A stretch of 8,862 nucleotides of DNA from Bryobacterales bacterium (GTDB lineage: Bacteria > Acidobacteriota > Terriglobia > Bryobacterales > Bryobacteraceae). Below are positions 1 to 5,893 of the stretch, in pieces. The stretch spans positions 13,204-22,065 of the forward strand of contig PLMF01000322.1 of the NCBI GenBank assembly GCA_003142355.1, read 5' to 3'. A program made the translations under genes and the position numbers. The notes under the pieces are model-generated. The model did not search any database. It worked only from the letters and a program-made list of their open reading frames with translations, and was not told the DNA's origin. How positions within the stretch are numbered: the first letter of the stretch is position 1; each line of letters starts with the position of its first letter.

Positions 1-537
<537 letters not shown>

Positions 538-549
538 TGCTGTGGTGGT

Positions 550-575
550 GCAGACCATCGTTTTTCGTGGTCTGC
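550..575 (+). terminator. Hairpin downstream of guaB, possible terminator
   Basis: The arms GCAGACCA and TGGTCTGC pair perfectly (9 bp including a T-G pair) around a short loop containing five T residues. It starts 12 nt after the guaB stop. There is no T-run after the 3' arm, so this is not a textbook intrinsic terminator. Position favours a role in guaB 3'-end formation; the sequence alone does not prove it. Confidence 0.35.
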
Positions 576-718
576 AAACCCCGATGCGACGGGCCTGGTT
601 GACGTGGACGGCGTTTACCCAGGACGTATCGATGCCGAGCCTGGCGTTGCCCAACTTCCGAAAGCGCGACTTCCGGCCGGAGCGGCCGAATCGGCCCCCC
701 AAAACGCCGAGCAGATTA

Positions 719-744
719 GCGGGGGACCCAGACTGCTCCCCCGC
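719..744. repeat. GC-rich inverted repeat in the guaB/collagen-like gene gap
   Basis: The arms GCGGGGGA and TCCCCCGC form an 8-bp perfect stem with a 10-nt loop. It sits in the 538-827 gap, which shows no reading frame with protein-like composition or a ribosome-binding site. It could help end transcription of the minus-strand collagen-like gene, whose stop is at 828, but it lies about 85 nt past that stop and has no T-tract. Apart from this and the hairpin at 550-575, I see nothing else in the gap. Confidence 0.3.
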
Positions 745-827
745 ACTCCTGTAGGATCGTTCCCCGCACCCGTCGCTCTCGCTGGATGAAGAAGTTTTGT
801 TGGATGACTTCTAAATCACTCTTATTG

Positions 828-1274
828 TCAGTCTGACACGCAACTCACTTTTCCCGTATCGGAGTTGGTATGGCGATGCTGGCCGGCGGGACACGGTGCG
901 GCTTGGCCTTGCTGGCCTTGCTGCCCGGTCTGACCGGTATTGCCCGCCTGCCCAGTCTGGCCTGTTTGTCCAGTCTGCCCTGTTTGTCCAGTCTGCCCTG
1001 TTTGTCCAGTCTGCCCGGTATCGCCTGCCTGTCCAGCCTGGCCTGTTTTCCCCGTCGGACCTGTGTTGCCGGCTTGGCCCGGTTGGCCGGCTTGGCCCGC
1101 ATCGCCCGGCTGTCCTGCTTGCCCTGCCTGTCCTGCCTGCCCGGCCTGTCCTGTCTGCCCGGCCTGTCCTGTCTGGCCCTGCGCTCCAGCAGGCCCTGGC
1201 TGAGAGGGCGTGTTCATGCACCCGTCAAAGAGCAACGCAACTCCGATTACAGCTATACCTAGAAAGATCTTCAT
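828..1274 (-). CDS. Collagen-like (Gly-X-Y) repeat protein, putative lipoprotein
   Basis: This 148-residue protein starts with a basic Met-Lys and a hydrophobic segment (residues 3-16) ending in FDGC with Cys19. It reads as a lipoprotein signal, although Phe at -3 and Asp at -2 are atypical for a lipobox. Residues 27-125 are 33 uninterrupted Gly-X-Y triplets, mostly GQT and GQA, with seven GQT in a row; proline is scarce. The C-terminal cap (126-148) carries Cys128 and Cys145, which could form a disulphide, and an HRH motif. The family expectation is a surface- or periplasm-exposed trimeric rod; partner and function are unknown. The ATG at 1274 is well supported by AAAGGAG six nt upstream. 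The gene starts 14 nt after the small upstream gene, so it may be the last cistron of the minus-strand block. The overlapping minus frame and the Cys/Pro-rich plus-strand frames are repeat-derived shadows. Confidence 0.82.
   Translation of the reverse strand: MKIFLGIAVIGVALLFDGCMNTPSQPGPAGAQGQTGQAGQTGQAGQAGQAGQAGQPGDAGQAGQPGQAGNTGPTGKTGQAGQAGDTGQTGQTGQTGQTGQTGQTGQTGQAGNTGQTGQQGQQGQAAPCPAGQHRHTNSDTGKVSCVSD
961..1014 (-). repeat. Three perfect 18-bp tandem repeats inside the collagen-like gene
   Basis: The unit CCTGTTTGTCCAGTCTGC (plus strand) occurs three times head to tail without a mismatch and encodes six of the seven consecutive Gly-Gln-Thr triplets on the minus strand. A second period-18 pair, 17 identical bases, lies at 1141-1157 and 1159-1175. 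Because each unit is six codons, gain or loss of a unit keeps the frame, so the length of the collagen-like rod could vary by slippage. Confidence 0.95.
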
Positions 1275-1280
1275 CCAATT

Positions 1281-1287
1281 CTCCTTT
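1281..1287 (-). promoter_or_regulatory. Strong ribosome-binding site of the collagen-like gene
   Basis: On the minus strand this reads AAAGGAG, followed by six nt and then ATG (1274-1272). It is among the best Shine-Dalgarno matches in the window. It fixes the start and argues that the low-complexity frame is really translated. Confidence 0.75.
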
Positions 1288-1288
1288 G

Positions 1289-1537
1289 TTATGTCCGATT
1301 AGAATACCGCTCCCAGGAGCCCATTGTGCTCAGGGCAGTAGATATATCGTTCAGCACGTCGAGGGCCACCGTGCTGGGAGGACTGAGAGGAAGGGTTGGC
1401 TCGTTGAATTCTAGCAGGAATTGACGACCGCTCCCCGTGAATTCCACAGCGAAACACAAGTCCGTATCAAGTCTCTCATCGGGAAAATCCTCAGCGCGTA
1501 CCTGCCACCGTTGGGCGATCTCACGAAAGGTGCGCAC
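1289..1537 (-). CDS. Small unrecognised protein, probably the 3' part of a frameshifted gene
   Basis: I do not recognise this family. The frame gives 82 residues from a GTG at 1537, but it is open further upstream to a TAG at 1598-1600 and no good ribosome-binding site marks the GTG. The protein looks natural: mixed charged and hydrophobic sequence with REIAQRWQVRAEDF near the start, a beta-like CFAVEF..SGRQFLLEF stretch near the middle, and an amphipathic ALDVLNDISTAL segment near the end. No signal peptide or membrane segment is visible. Codon use is less GC-biased at third positions than in the kinase and phosphatase genes upstream. The stop is 14 nt before the collagen-like start, so the two may be cotranscribed. 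The most economical reading is that it continues the frame at 1411-1773 after a one-base shift. Confidence 0.4.
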   Translation of the reverse strand: MRTFREIAQRWQVRAEDFPDERLDTDLCFAVEFTGSGRQFLLEFNEPTLPLSPPSTVALDVLNDISTALSTMGSWERYSNRT

Positions 1538-1773
1538 ACGGAGTGCAAGATTTGCCCTGACACGTCCCCTCCGCCTTCCATCGCCTGAAGCGGCCCACTA
1601 CCCCTTCGCTGGAAGACAAAAGGAGTGGGCCCGGGCGAAACGGATGTACTCGTCTGCGGCGCATGGTGGACTATGCGGCCCGATGGGGCGCCGGAAGTTG
1701 GCTCCAATGGCGCCATCTCTTGCAGGAAATCGTCGCAGGCTGCGAAGGCTTGTGAGTGGAGCAGTACCGTCAT
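1411..1773 (-). CDS. Small unrecognised protein, probably the 5' part of a frameshifted gene
   Basis: I do not recognise this family. The ATG at 1773 overlaps the stop of the DUF2252 gene as ATGA, a common sign of translational coupling, which favours a real start. The first 25 residues (MTVLLHSQAFAACDDFLQEM and onward) look like an ordinary helical N-terminus. Residues 26-60 are rich in Ser, Thr, Pro and Gly and look disordered. Beyond about residue 65 the sequence looks less protein-like, while the frame ending at 1289 begins to look more so. The two frames overlap from about 1597 to 1411 and differ by one base, so a single gene of roughly 160 codons broken by a shift near the C-run at 1566-1569 would explain both. 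The last part of this frame is therefore probably out of frame. It could instead be two short unrelated genes. Confidence 0.35.
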   Translation of the reverse strand: MTVLLHSQAFAACDDFLQEMAPLEPTSGAPSGRIVHHAPQTSTSVSPGPTPFVFQRRGSGPLQAMEGGGDVSGQILHSVCAPFVRSPNGGRYALRIFPMRDLIRTCVSLWNSRGAVVNSC

Positions 1774-2834
1774 CGAACCCGCGAGTAGTCCTCAAAATCG
1801 GCGGTCACCGCCTTTTCCATATTTCGCGCGGCTTTGAGCAACCAGCCACTCGGCCTCTGCTTCAAGTCGGCGCGCAAAACTCGCGGCTGCGTGGTGCCCA
1901 GGTGGACGTTGGCTGTCTCCCAGCCCATGGCGTGCAACAGGCGGAGCTCGTCGCGCTCTTTGGGCAGCGCGGAAAGCTCGATGCGCGAGCAGTCCGGCGC
2001 CAGGCGGCGGACGATCCAACGCCTTTGCAAACGCACGAAGGGATCGCGGCAGCGCACCGCGCGGTCCAGAATCTCCTGGTAGAGAATGGGCGCCGTGCCC
2101 TTGCCCTCTTCCGCCCAAACGCACGCCGAGGGCGCCAGCGCCTTGGCCTCGCGCGCCACCGATCCGCCGCGCCAATCGGCGATGGCCACGTACCGCTCGC
2201 GGCCCAGGCTGCCCAGCCCCGCCACCCGGTGCACCATCCGCCAGGTGAAACCGCGCTCCGGCATCATCCTGGTAATGGCCTTGATGGCTCCGGCCGGTGG
2301 CTTGTCTTTCACATCCTCGAGGGCGCGCAGCTTTTCCCAAAACGCCTCCGGCTGGTGCAGGCGCGCGGTAGCCATGGTGCGTAGCGCCACGTGATGCTCG
2401 GCCAGCGCAAAGGGACGCCCGCCGGCTTCGACCGCCTCGACATAGCCCTTGAGAATGGCCGCGATCCCGGCTTTCGGCTCGCAGGCCATTTTCGCCAGCA
2501 GCGCGCTGGCGGCCAGCCGGATGAGGTCGTTGGTGTAGGGCAGCCGCCAGGCTTCGTCGAAATCGTTGATGCCCCAGATGAGCCGGCCTTCGACATCGCG
2601 CCACGTCCCGAAGTTCTCGACGTGCAAATCTCCGACGGCCAGCACGCGGGGGGCGCGCGCCGCCTCGCCCGACACTTCCGCCCACGTCTGTGCCCAGCGG
2701 TAGTAGGTGGCGCGCATGAATGGAAAAGGCGCCAGGCGCATCTGCTGGTGCTTGAGCTGGAGATCGGCCTCGAGCAGGCGCAGATGCCGCGCCAGCCACG
2801 CTTCATATTTCGATGTCGCTTTGCCGATTTTCAT
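1770..2834 (-). CDS. DUF2252 family protein, possible kinase-fold phosphotransferase
   Basis: This 354-residue protein has no visible signal peptide or membrane segment. Its conserved N-terminal motif GDLHVENFG (residues 68-76), closely followed by INDFDE (89-94), is the signature I know for DUF2252, a family without an established biochemical role. These motifs resemble the catalytic loop and metal-binding loop of aminoglycoside and choline kinase-type enzymes (HGDLxxxN, then DFxx). Further on, AGLGSLGRERY (205-215) resembles a glycine-rich nucleotide loop and AREAKAL (227-233) supplies a candidate beta3 lysine, Lys231. That order is permuted relative to ordinary kinases; catalysis is my inference. 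The ATG at 2834 has GAGGT four nt upstream. The gene follows sixA by 13 nt and its stop overlaps the next start (ATGA), so it sits inside a probable operon with SixA and two NMP-kinase-like proteins. Confidence 0.9.
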   Translation of the reverse strand: MKIGKATSKYEAWLARHLRLLEADLQLKHQQMRLAPFPFMRATYYRWAQTWAEVSGEAARAPRVLAVGDLHVENFGTWRDVEGRLIWGINDFDEAWRLPYTNDLIRLAASALLAKMACEPKAGIAAILKGYVEAVEAGGRPFALAEHHVALRTMATARLHQPEAFWEKLRALEDVKDKPPAGAIKAITRMMPERGFTWRMVHRVAGLGSLGRERYVAIADWRGGSVAREAKALAPSACVWAEEGKGTAPILYQEILDRAVRCRDPFVRLQRRWIVRRLAPDCSRIELSALPKERDELRLLHAMGWETANVHLGTTQPRVLRADLKQRPSGWLLKAARNMEKAVTADFEDYSRVR

Positions 2835-2847
2835 GCGGACCTCGAAA

Positions 2848-3333
2848 CTACTCCCCGGCTACCGCCGGCGTCAGCATCCACTTCAGCACGCCCTTCGGCT
2901 GGGGTCCCAGGCGGTCGCAATCCACGCGCACCAGGGCCGCTTTTTTCATGTCCACTTCGAGCGCCGGGCTGCCCAGAAGAAATGCCGCCAGGGAGCTCAT
3001 GAGAGGCTCGTGGCTCGCGAGCAGAACGGAGCGCTCCTCGTGGCGCGAGCGGATCTCCTCCCACAGGTCGATTGGCGACGCATCCGGCAGCAGCGCCGGC
3101 GTGCGCACCACCTTGCCCTGGTATCCGAGCGACTCCACTGCCACGTCGGCGGTCTCGATGGCGCGGCGATAGGGGCTGGAAAGAATCAGGTCCGGCGCCA
3201 CACCGGCGGCCCGCGCGCGCTTCAGCACGCGCCGCAATTTCTCGCGCCCTTCGCTCGAGAGCGCGCGCTCGGAATCCCCGTGTCCCGGCCGGGCATCCTC
3301 GGCGATGCCGTGCCGCAACAGGTAAATCTCCAT
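2848..3333 (-). CDS. sixA: Phosphohistidine phosphatase, SixA type (histidine phosphatase superfamily)
   Basis: This 161-residue cytoplasmic protein opens with YLLRHGIAE, in which His8 of the RHG motif is the nucleophile of the histidine phosphatase family. Other family marks are the LSSEGREK segment (25-32), SSPYRRAIETA (52-62, with the phosphate-binding arginines), and ASHEP (106-110) carrying the second catalytic histidine, His108. Length and motif spacing fit the short SixA branch rather than phosphoglycerate mutases. E. coli SixA acts on phosphohistidine in phosphotransfer proteins, notably NPr of the nitrogen PTS; the partner here is not shown. The ATG overlaps the upstream kinase-like stop by one nt (TGATG) and has no strong ribosome-binding site, so translation is probably coupled. 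DUF2252 follows after 13 nt. Confidence 0.93.
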   Translation of the reverse strand: MEIYLLRHGIAEDARPGHGDSERALSSEGREKLRRVLKRARAAGVAPDLILSSPYRRAIETADVAVESLGYQGKVVRTPALLPDASPIDLWEEIRSRHEERSVLLASHEPLMSSLAAFLLGSPALEVDMKKAALVRVDCDRLGPQPKGVLKWMLTPAVAGE

Positions 3334-4079
3334 CAGGCTGTGGCCTTGGCCTTGGGGGCCGCACGCTTGCGCGGCCGCACGCGAAGCAGTTGCAGCCGCC
3401 GGATCTGGCGCTGCAACTCGCGGAAGATCCGGTCGGCGGGCTGGGAGGCGTCGATCACGGTGAAGTCGTAGCGCTCCACCATCGAGTCCAGGGCCTTGAT
3501 CAAGCGGGTCTGGTAGCGCACGAAGCTCTCATACATATCCGGCCCGAACCGAAGGTCCATGCCGCTTTCCCAGTAATCGAACGCGCCGCGGCCCATCACC
3601 ACCCGTGACACCAAATGCTCGACGTCGGTGCGCAAGTAGAAGACCGCGTGCGGCGCCAGCGCAAACCCCGCCACCTGCTCGATCCACCGGCGGTCTTCGC
3701 CGCGGGCAATGGCTCTGGCCATGATCGAGAAAATGTAGCGGTCGATCAGCACCACGAAACCCGCGCGCAGGGCGGGCATGATCTCGTTCTCCAGCCGGTC
3801 CGCAAAATCGGTGGTGTAGAACAGGGTCATGGTGATGGGGCCCAGGGTGTTGCCTTCCTTGGCCATCTTGATACCCTTGCCCGCCAGCGCCGAGCGCGCC
3901 ATGCCGGTATCCAGCACGGCGTGGCCTTCCTGCTCGAGCCACTGGCGCAACTGCGCGATCTGCGTGCTGCGGCCCACCGCGTCGGGCCCCTCGATGACGA
4001 TCAGCTTGCCCTGCAAGTCGGAAGTGTCGACGCCCGGCAGCGGCTCGCTATAAAACTGGAGCGGTTGTGGCTTGCGCAC
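3333..4079 (-). CDS. Thymidylate-kinase-like P-loop protein with altered Walker A (Lys to Arg)
   Basis: This is a paralogue of the gene just upstream, with the NMP-kinase fold. I place the start at GTG 4079 because GGGAGGAG lies six nt upstream; the ATG at 4100 would add seven residues and has no ribosome-binding site. Counting from that ATG (255 residues), KLIVIEGPDAVGRST (32-46) is the P-loop, with Arg44 where the catalytic lysine is expected. DFADRLE (98-104) and LIDRY (118-122, the DR motif) are kept. The dTMP-binding REPGG motif of ordinary thymidylate kinase is missing. The C-terminus (about 240-255) is a basic Arg/Lys/Ala/Pro tail. The protein is longer than typical thymidylate kinase, so dTMP as substrate is doubtful and it may be weakly active or regulatory. 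The start overlaps the upstream paralogue (stop 4048) by 32 nt, and its stop overlaps sixA by one nt. Confidence 0.88.
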   Translation of the reverse strand: MRKPQPLQFYSEPLPGVDTSDLQGKLIVIEGPDAVGRSTQIAQLRQWLEQEGHAVLDTGMARSALAGKGIKMAKEGNTLGPITMTLFYTTDFADRLENEIMPALRAGFVVLIDRYIFSIMARAIARGEDRRWIEQVAGFALAPHAVFYLRTDVEHLVSRVVMGRGAFDYWESGMDLRFGPDMYESFVRYQTRLIKALDSMVERYDFTVIDASQPADRIFRELQRQIRRLQLLRVRPRKRAAPKAKATA

Positions 4080-4782
4080 TGGAATCTCCTCCCGCGGCAT
4101 GATGCAGGATGCCGTTCTTCAAACTGTCGCCCAGCACGTTCATGACGATTTCGCGCATGCGCCGTTGCTGCTCTTCGATGGACTGGGTGGCGTCGATGAT
4201 GTGAAACCCCACCTCTTGCGCCATGCCTTCGTATTCGTCGAGAATGCGGCCCTGGAAGATGCGGAAACTCTCTTCCACGTCGCGCGCCAGTCCCAGGTCC
4301 ATGCCGGCTTCGTAGTATTTCAGCGCATCGCGCCCGCCCAGGATGCGGCCCAGCGCGACGTCCAGCGGCACCCGGAAATAGAAGGCGAGGTTGGGGTGCA
4401 TGGCGAAGCGGTAGAGGTTGCGCACCCAGCGGCGACCCACCCCGCGCGCCACATCGCGCGCGAAGGCCGTGTAGGCGTACCGGTCCGCGCACACGATGGC
4501 GCCCGATTTCACCAGCGGCAGAATATAGCTTTCCATGCGGTCCGCGAAATCCGTGGCATGGATCAAGCTGAATGAGGTGGGGGTGAACATCTCCTTCTTC
4601 TTGCCGCGCCGCGTGGCCTGCCGTACCAAAGGCGAGGAGTTCCACTCGCTGAAGGCGACAGCATAACCTTGCGAGCGCAACCAATGGCTCAGAAGCGAGA
4701 TTTGCGTGGATTTACCGGAACCGTCGATCCCCTCCACCACGATCAGCTTGCCGCGGTACCGGTTGGGAACAAAAAGAGACAT
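4048..4782 (-). CDS. Thymidylate-kinase-like NMP kinase with intact P-loop
   Basis: This 244-residue cytoplasmic protein of the thymidylate kinase family is first in the minus-strand block. KLIVVEGIDGSGKST (12-26) is a textbook Walker A with Lys24. HATDFADRME (75-84) and CADRY (98-102) match the core and DR motif, and GVGRRW (115-120) lies in the lid region. The usual TREPGGT dTMP contact motif is replaced by FSEWNSSP (44-51), and the chain is about 30 residues longer than ordinary Tmk. Family membership is firm but dTMP kinase activity is not. It shares many aligned motifs with the next gene (KLIV.EG, TDFADR, DRY, GMDL, ESF), so the pair arose by duplication. The ATG at 4782 has no clear ribosome-binding site. 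A TAGAAT -10-like element lies about 22 nt upstream in the short divergent spacer. The last residues overlap the start of the paralogue. Confidence 0.9.
   Translation of the reverse strand: MSLFVPNRYRGKLIVVEGIDGSGKSTQISLLSHWLRSQGYAVAFSEWNSSPLVRQATRRGKKKEMFTPTSFSLIHATDFADRMESYILPLVKSGAIVCADRYAYTAFARDVARGVGRRWVRNLYRFAMHPNLAFYFRVPLDVALGRILGGRDALKYYEAGMDLGLARDVEESFRIFQGRILDEYEGMAQEVGFHIIDATQSIEEQQRRMREIVMNVLGDSLKNGILHHAAGGDSSAQATTAPVL
4086..4093 (-). promoter_or_regulatory. Ribosome-binding site that decides the GTG start of the second kinase-like gene
   Basis: On the minus strand this reads GGGAGGAG, followed by six nt and GTG at 4079. It lies inside the longer frame that begins at ATG 4100 and inside the 3' end of the upstream paralogue. 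It is the reason for preferring the shorter protein. Confidence 0.65.
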
Positions 4783-4803
4783 AAATGAATGGCGTCAGAG
4801 TCT

Positions 4804-4809
4804 ATTCTA
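4804..4809 (-). promoter_or_regulatory. Candidate -10 element for the kinase/sixA/DUF2252 block
   Basis: The minus strand reads TAGAAT, one mismatch from TATAAT, in the 62-bp spacer between divergent genes. Transcription would start near 4797 and give a leader of about 15 nt. No convincing -35 hexamer is seen 16-18 nt upstream (the position reads CCACAA), so this is a tentative call. Confidence 0.3.
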
Positions 4810-4829
4810 CCGCCGGCGCCACCGGCTTG

Positions 4830-4838
4830 TGGTACGAT
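4830..4838 (+). promoter_or_regulatory. Candidate extended -10 element for the secreted metallo-hydrolase
   Basis: TGGTACGAT fits an extended -10 (TG-N-TANNNT). It ends six nt before the ATG at 4845, and no Shine-Dalgarno sequence precedes that ATG, so a leaderless or near-leaderless transcript is possible. No good -35 is visible. Tentative. Confidence 0.25.
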
Positions 4839-4844
4839 TTCGCC

Positions 4845-5882
4845 ATGAAGAGAATCCTTTTCTTGGCCTTTCTGATGGTTTTACTCTCATTGGTCTTGCC
4901 GGCCGCATCCAAGACCTTCGACATGTACCTGATCGACACCGAGGGCGGCAAGTCGCTGCTCCTGATCTCGCCCTCGGGCGAGAGCATGCTGATCGATACG
5001 GGCTTTCCCGGAAGCGACGACCGCGACGCGAAGCGTATTGCGGAGGCCGTCAAGGCGGCCAACCTGAAGCAAGTCGATTGCCTCGTGACCTCACACTATG
5101 ATGGTGACCATGTGGCCAACGTGACGGCCACCGCGGCCAGGGTGCCTATCAAGATGTTCTACGACCACGGCGAGGCCGCAGTCAAAGATCCGGGGACCAC
5201 TAAGTCCGTGCAGGCGTATCTGGCGATTGCGGAGAAGGCCCAGCGCGTGGTGGTGAAAGCCGGCGACAAGATTCCCTTCAAGGGTATCGACGTGCTGGTG
5301 GTGACCGCCGCCGGCAAGCACATCACCACACCGGTCAAGGGCGGGGGCGCGCCGAATCCGTACTGCAAAGACACTCAGCCGATGAAATGGGCCCGCACCG
5401 ACGAGGACAACTCCGAGAACGGCAACGCCGTCGGGCTGCTCTTCACTTACGGCAAGTTCCGCATGCTCGACCTCGCCGACCTCACCTGGAACCGGGAAAT
5501 GGAGTTGATGTGCCCCAACAACCCGATCGGTTCCGTGGACCTCTTCATGGTCAGCCACCACGGCAACGATATCTCCAACTCGCCCGCGCTGGTCGACGCC
5601 CTCGACTGGCGGGTGGCCCTCATGGATAACGGCGCCAGGAAGATCGGAGCTCCCTCCGTATTGAAGCTCCTGCGCGCGGCGCCGGGGATGCAGGCTCTCT
5701 ATCTGTCGCATTATTCCGTCAATGGCGCGACGGACAATCCTCCCGAAGAATTCATCGCCAACATCGTGCAGGATTGGAAAGACCCGGCAGATGGCAAGTG
5801 GCTCAAGGTGTCGGTGGACCAGAATGCCAACATCACCGTGACCAACGGCCGCACGAACGTTTCCAAGACCTACAAGAAATAA
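4845..5882 (+). CDS. Secreted ComEC-like metallo-beta-lactamase-fold hydrolase
   Basis: I start this 345-residue protein at ATG 4845 because a clean signal peptide follows: MKR, a hydrophobic run (residues 4-19) and a Pro-Ala-Ala-Ser cleavage region (19-22). An upstream ATG at 4785 would bury that signal. The mature domain begins MYLIDTEGGKS; MLIDTGFPG (48-56) is the typical early strand. SHYDGDH (83-89) is the metal site, with Asp86 in the place of the second His of HxHxDH, as in ComEC/Rec2-type domains. ENGNAVGLLF (191-200), LADLTW (210-215) and SHHGN (237-241) complete the fold. I expect a periplasmic or secreted metal-dependent hydrolase acting on a phosphoester or similar bond, but the substrate cannot be read. 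The gene is divergent from the kinase block (62-bp gap) and stands alone; a strong hairpin follows the stop by 11 nt. Confidence 0.9.
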   Translation: MKRILFLAFLMVLLSLVLPAASKTFDMYLIDTEGGKSLLLISPSGESMLIDTGFPGSDDRDAKRIAEAVKAANLKQVDCLVTSHYDGDHVANVTATAARVPIKMFYDHGEAAVKDPGTTKSVQAYLAIAEKAQRVVVKAGDKIPFKGIDVLVVTAAGKHITTPVKGGGAPNPYCKDTQPMKWARTDEDNSENGNAVGLLFTYGKFRMLDLADLTWNREMELMCPNNPIGSVDLFMVSHHGNDISNSPALVDALDWRVALMDNGARKIGAPSVLKLLRAAPGMQALYLSHYSVNGATDNPPEEFIANIVQDWKDPADGKWLKVSVDQNANITVTNGRTNVSKTYKK

Positions 5883-5893
5883 CCGATTGCGCA

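Noticed and set aside
790..812. Weak inverted repeat AGAAGT/ACTTCT after the collagen-like gene
   Set aside because: Only six pairs with an 11-nt loop and no T-run; it could arise by chance.
961..1175. CRISPR-like array
   Set aside because: The repeats are directly adjacent, 18 bp, coding, and without unique spacers; they encode Gly-X-Y triplets.
940..1203. Plus-strand Cys-Pro-Val repeat frame and other repeat-derived frames over the collagen-like gene
   Set aside because: Low-complexity translation of the opposite strand of Gly-X-Y repeats. It has no ribosome-binding site or signal, whereas the minus-strand frame has a strong one, a signal peptide and a non-repeat cap.
1437..2384. Long plus-strand frame (315 codons)
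   Set aside because: It lies antisense to the DUF2252 gene, whose conserved motifs, ribosome-binding site and spacing are clear. The plus-strand protein is Arg/Ala/His-rich with no recognisable motif, as expected of a GC-rich shadow frame.
4785..4844. 20-residue N-terminal extension of the metallo-hydrolase from ATG 4785
   Set aside because: The extension would place the signal peptide inside the chain and would overlap the probable promoter region; ATG 4845 begins directly with the signal peptide.
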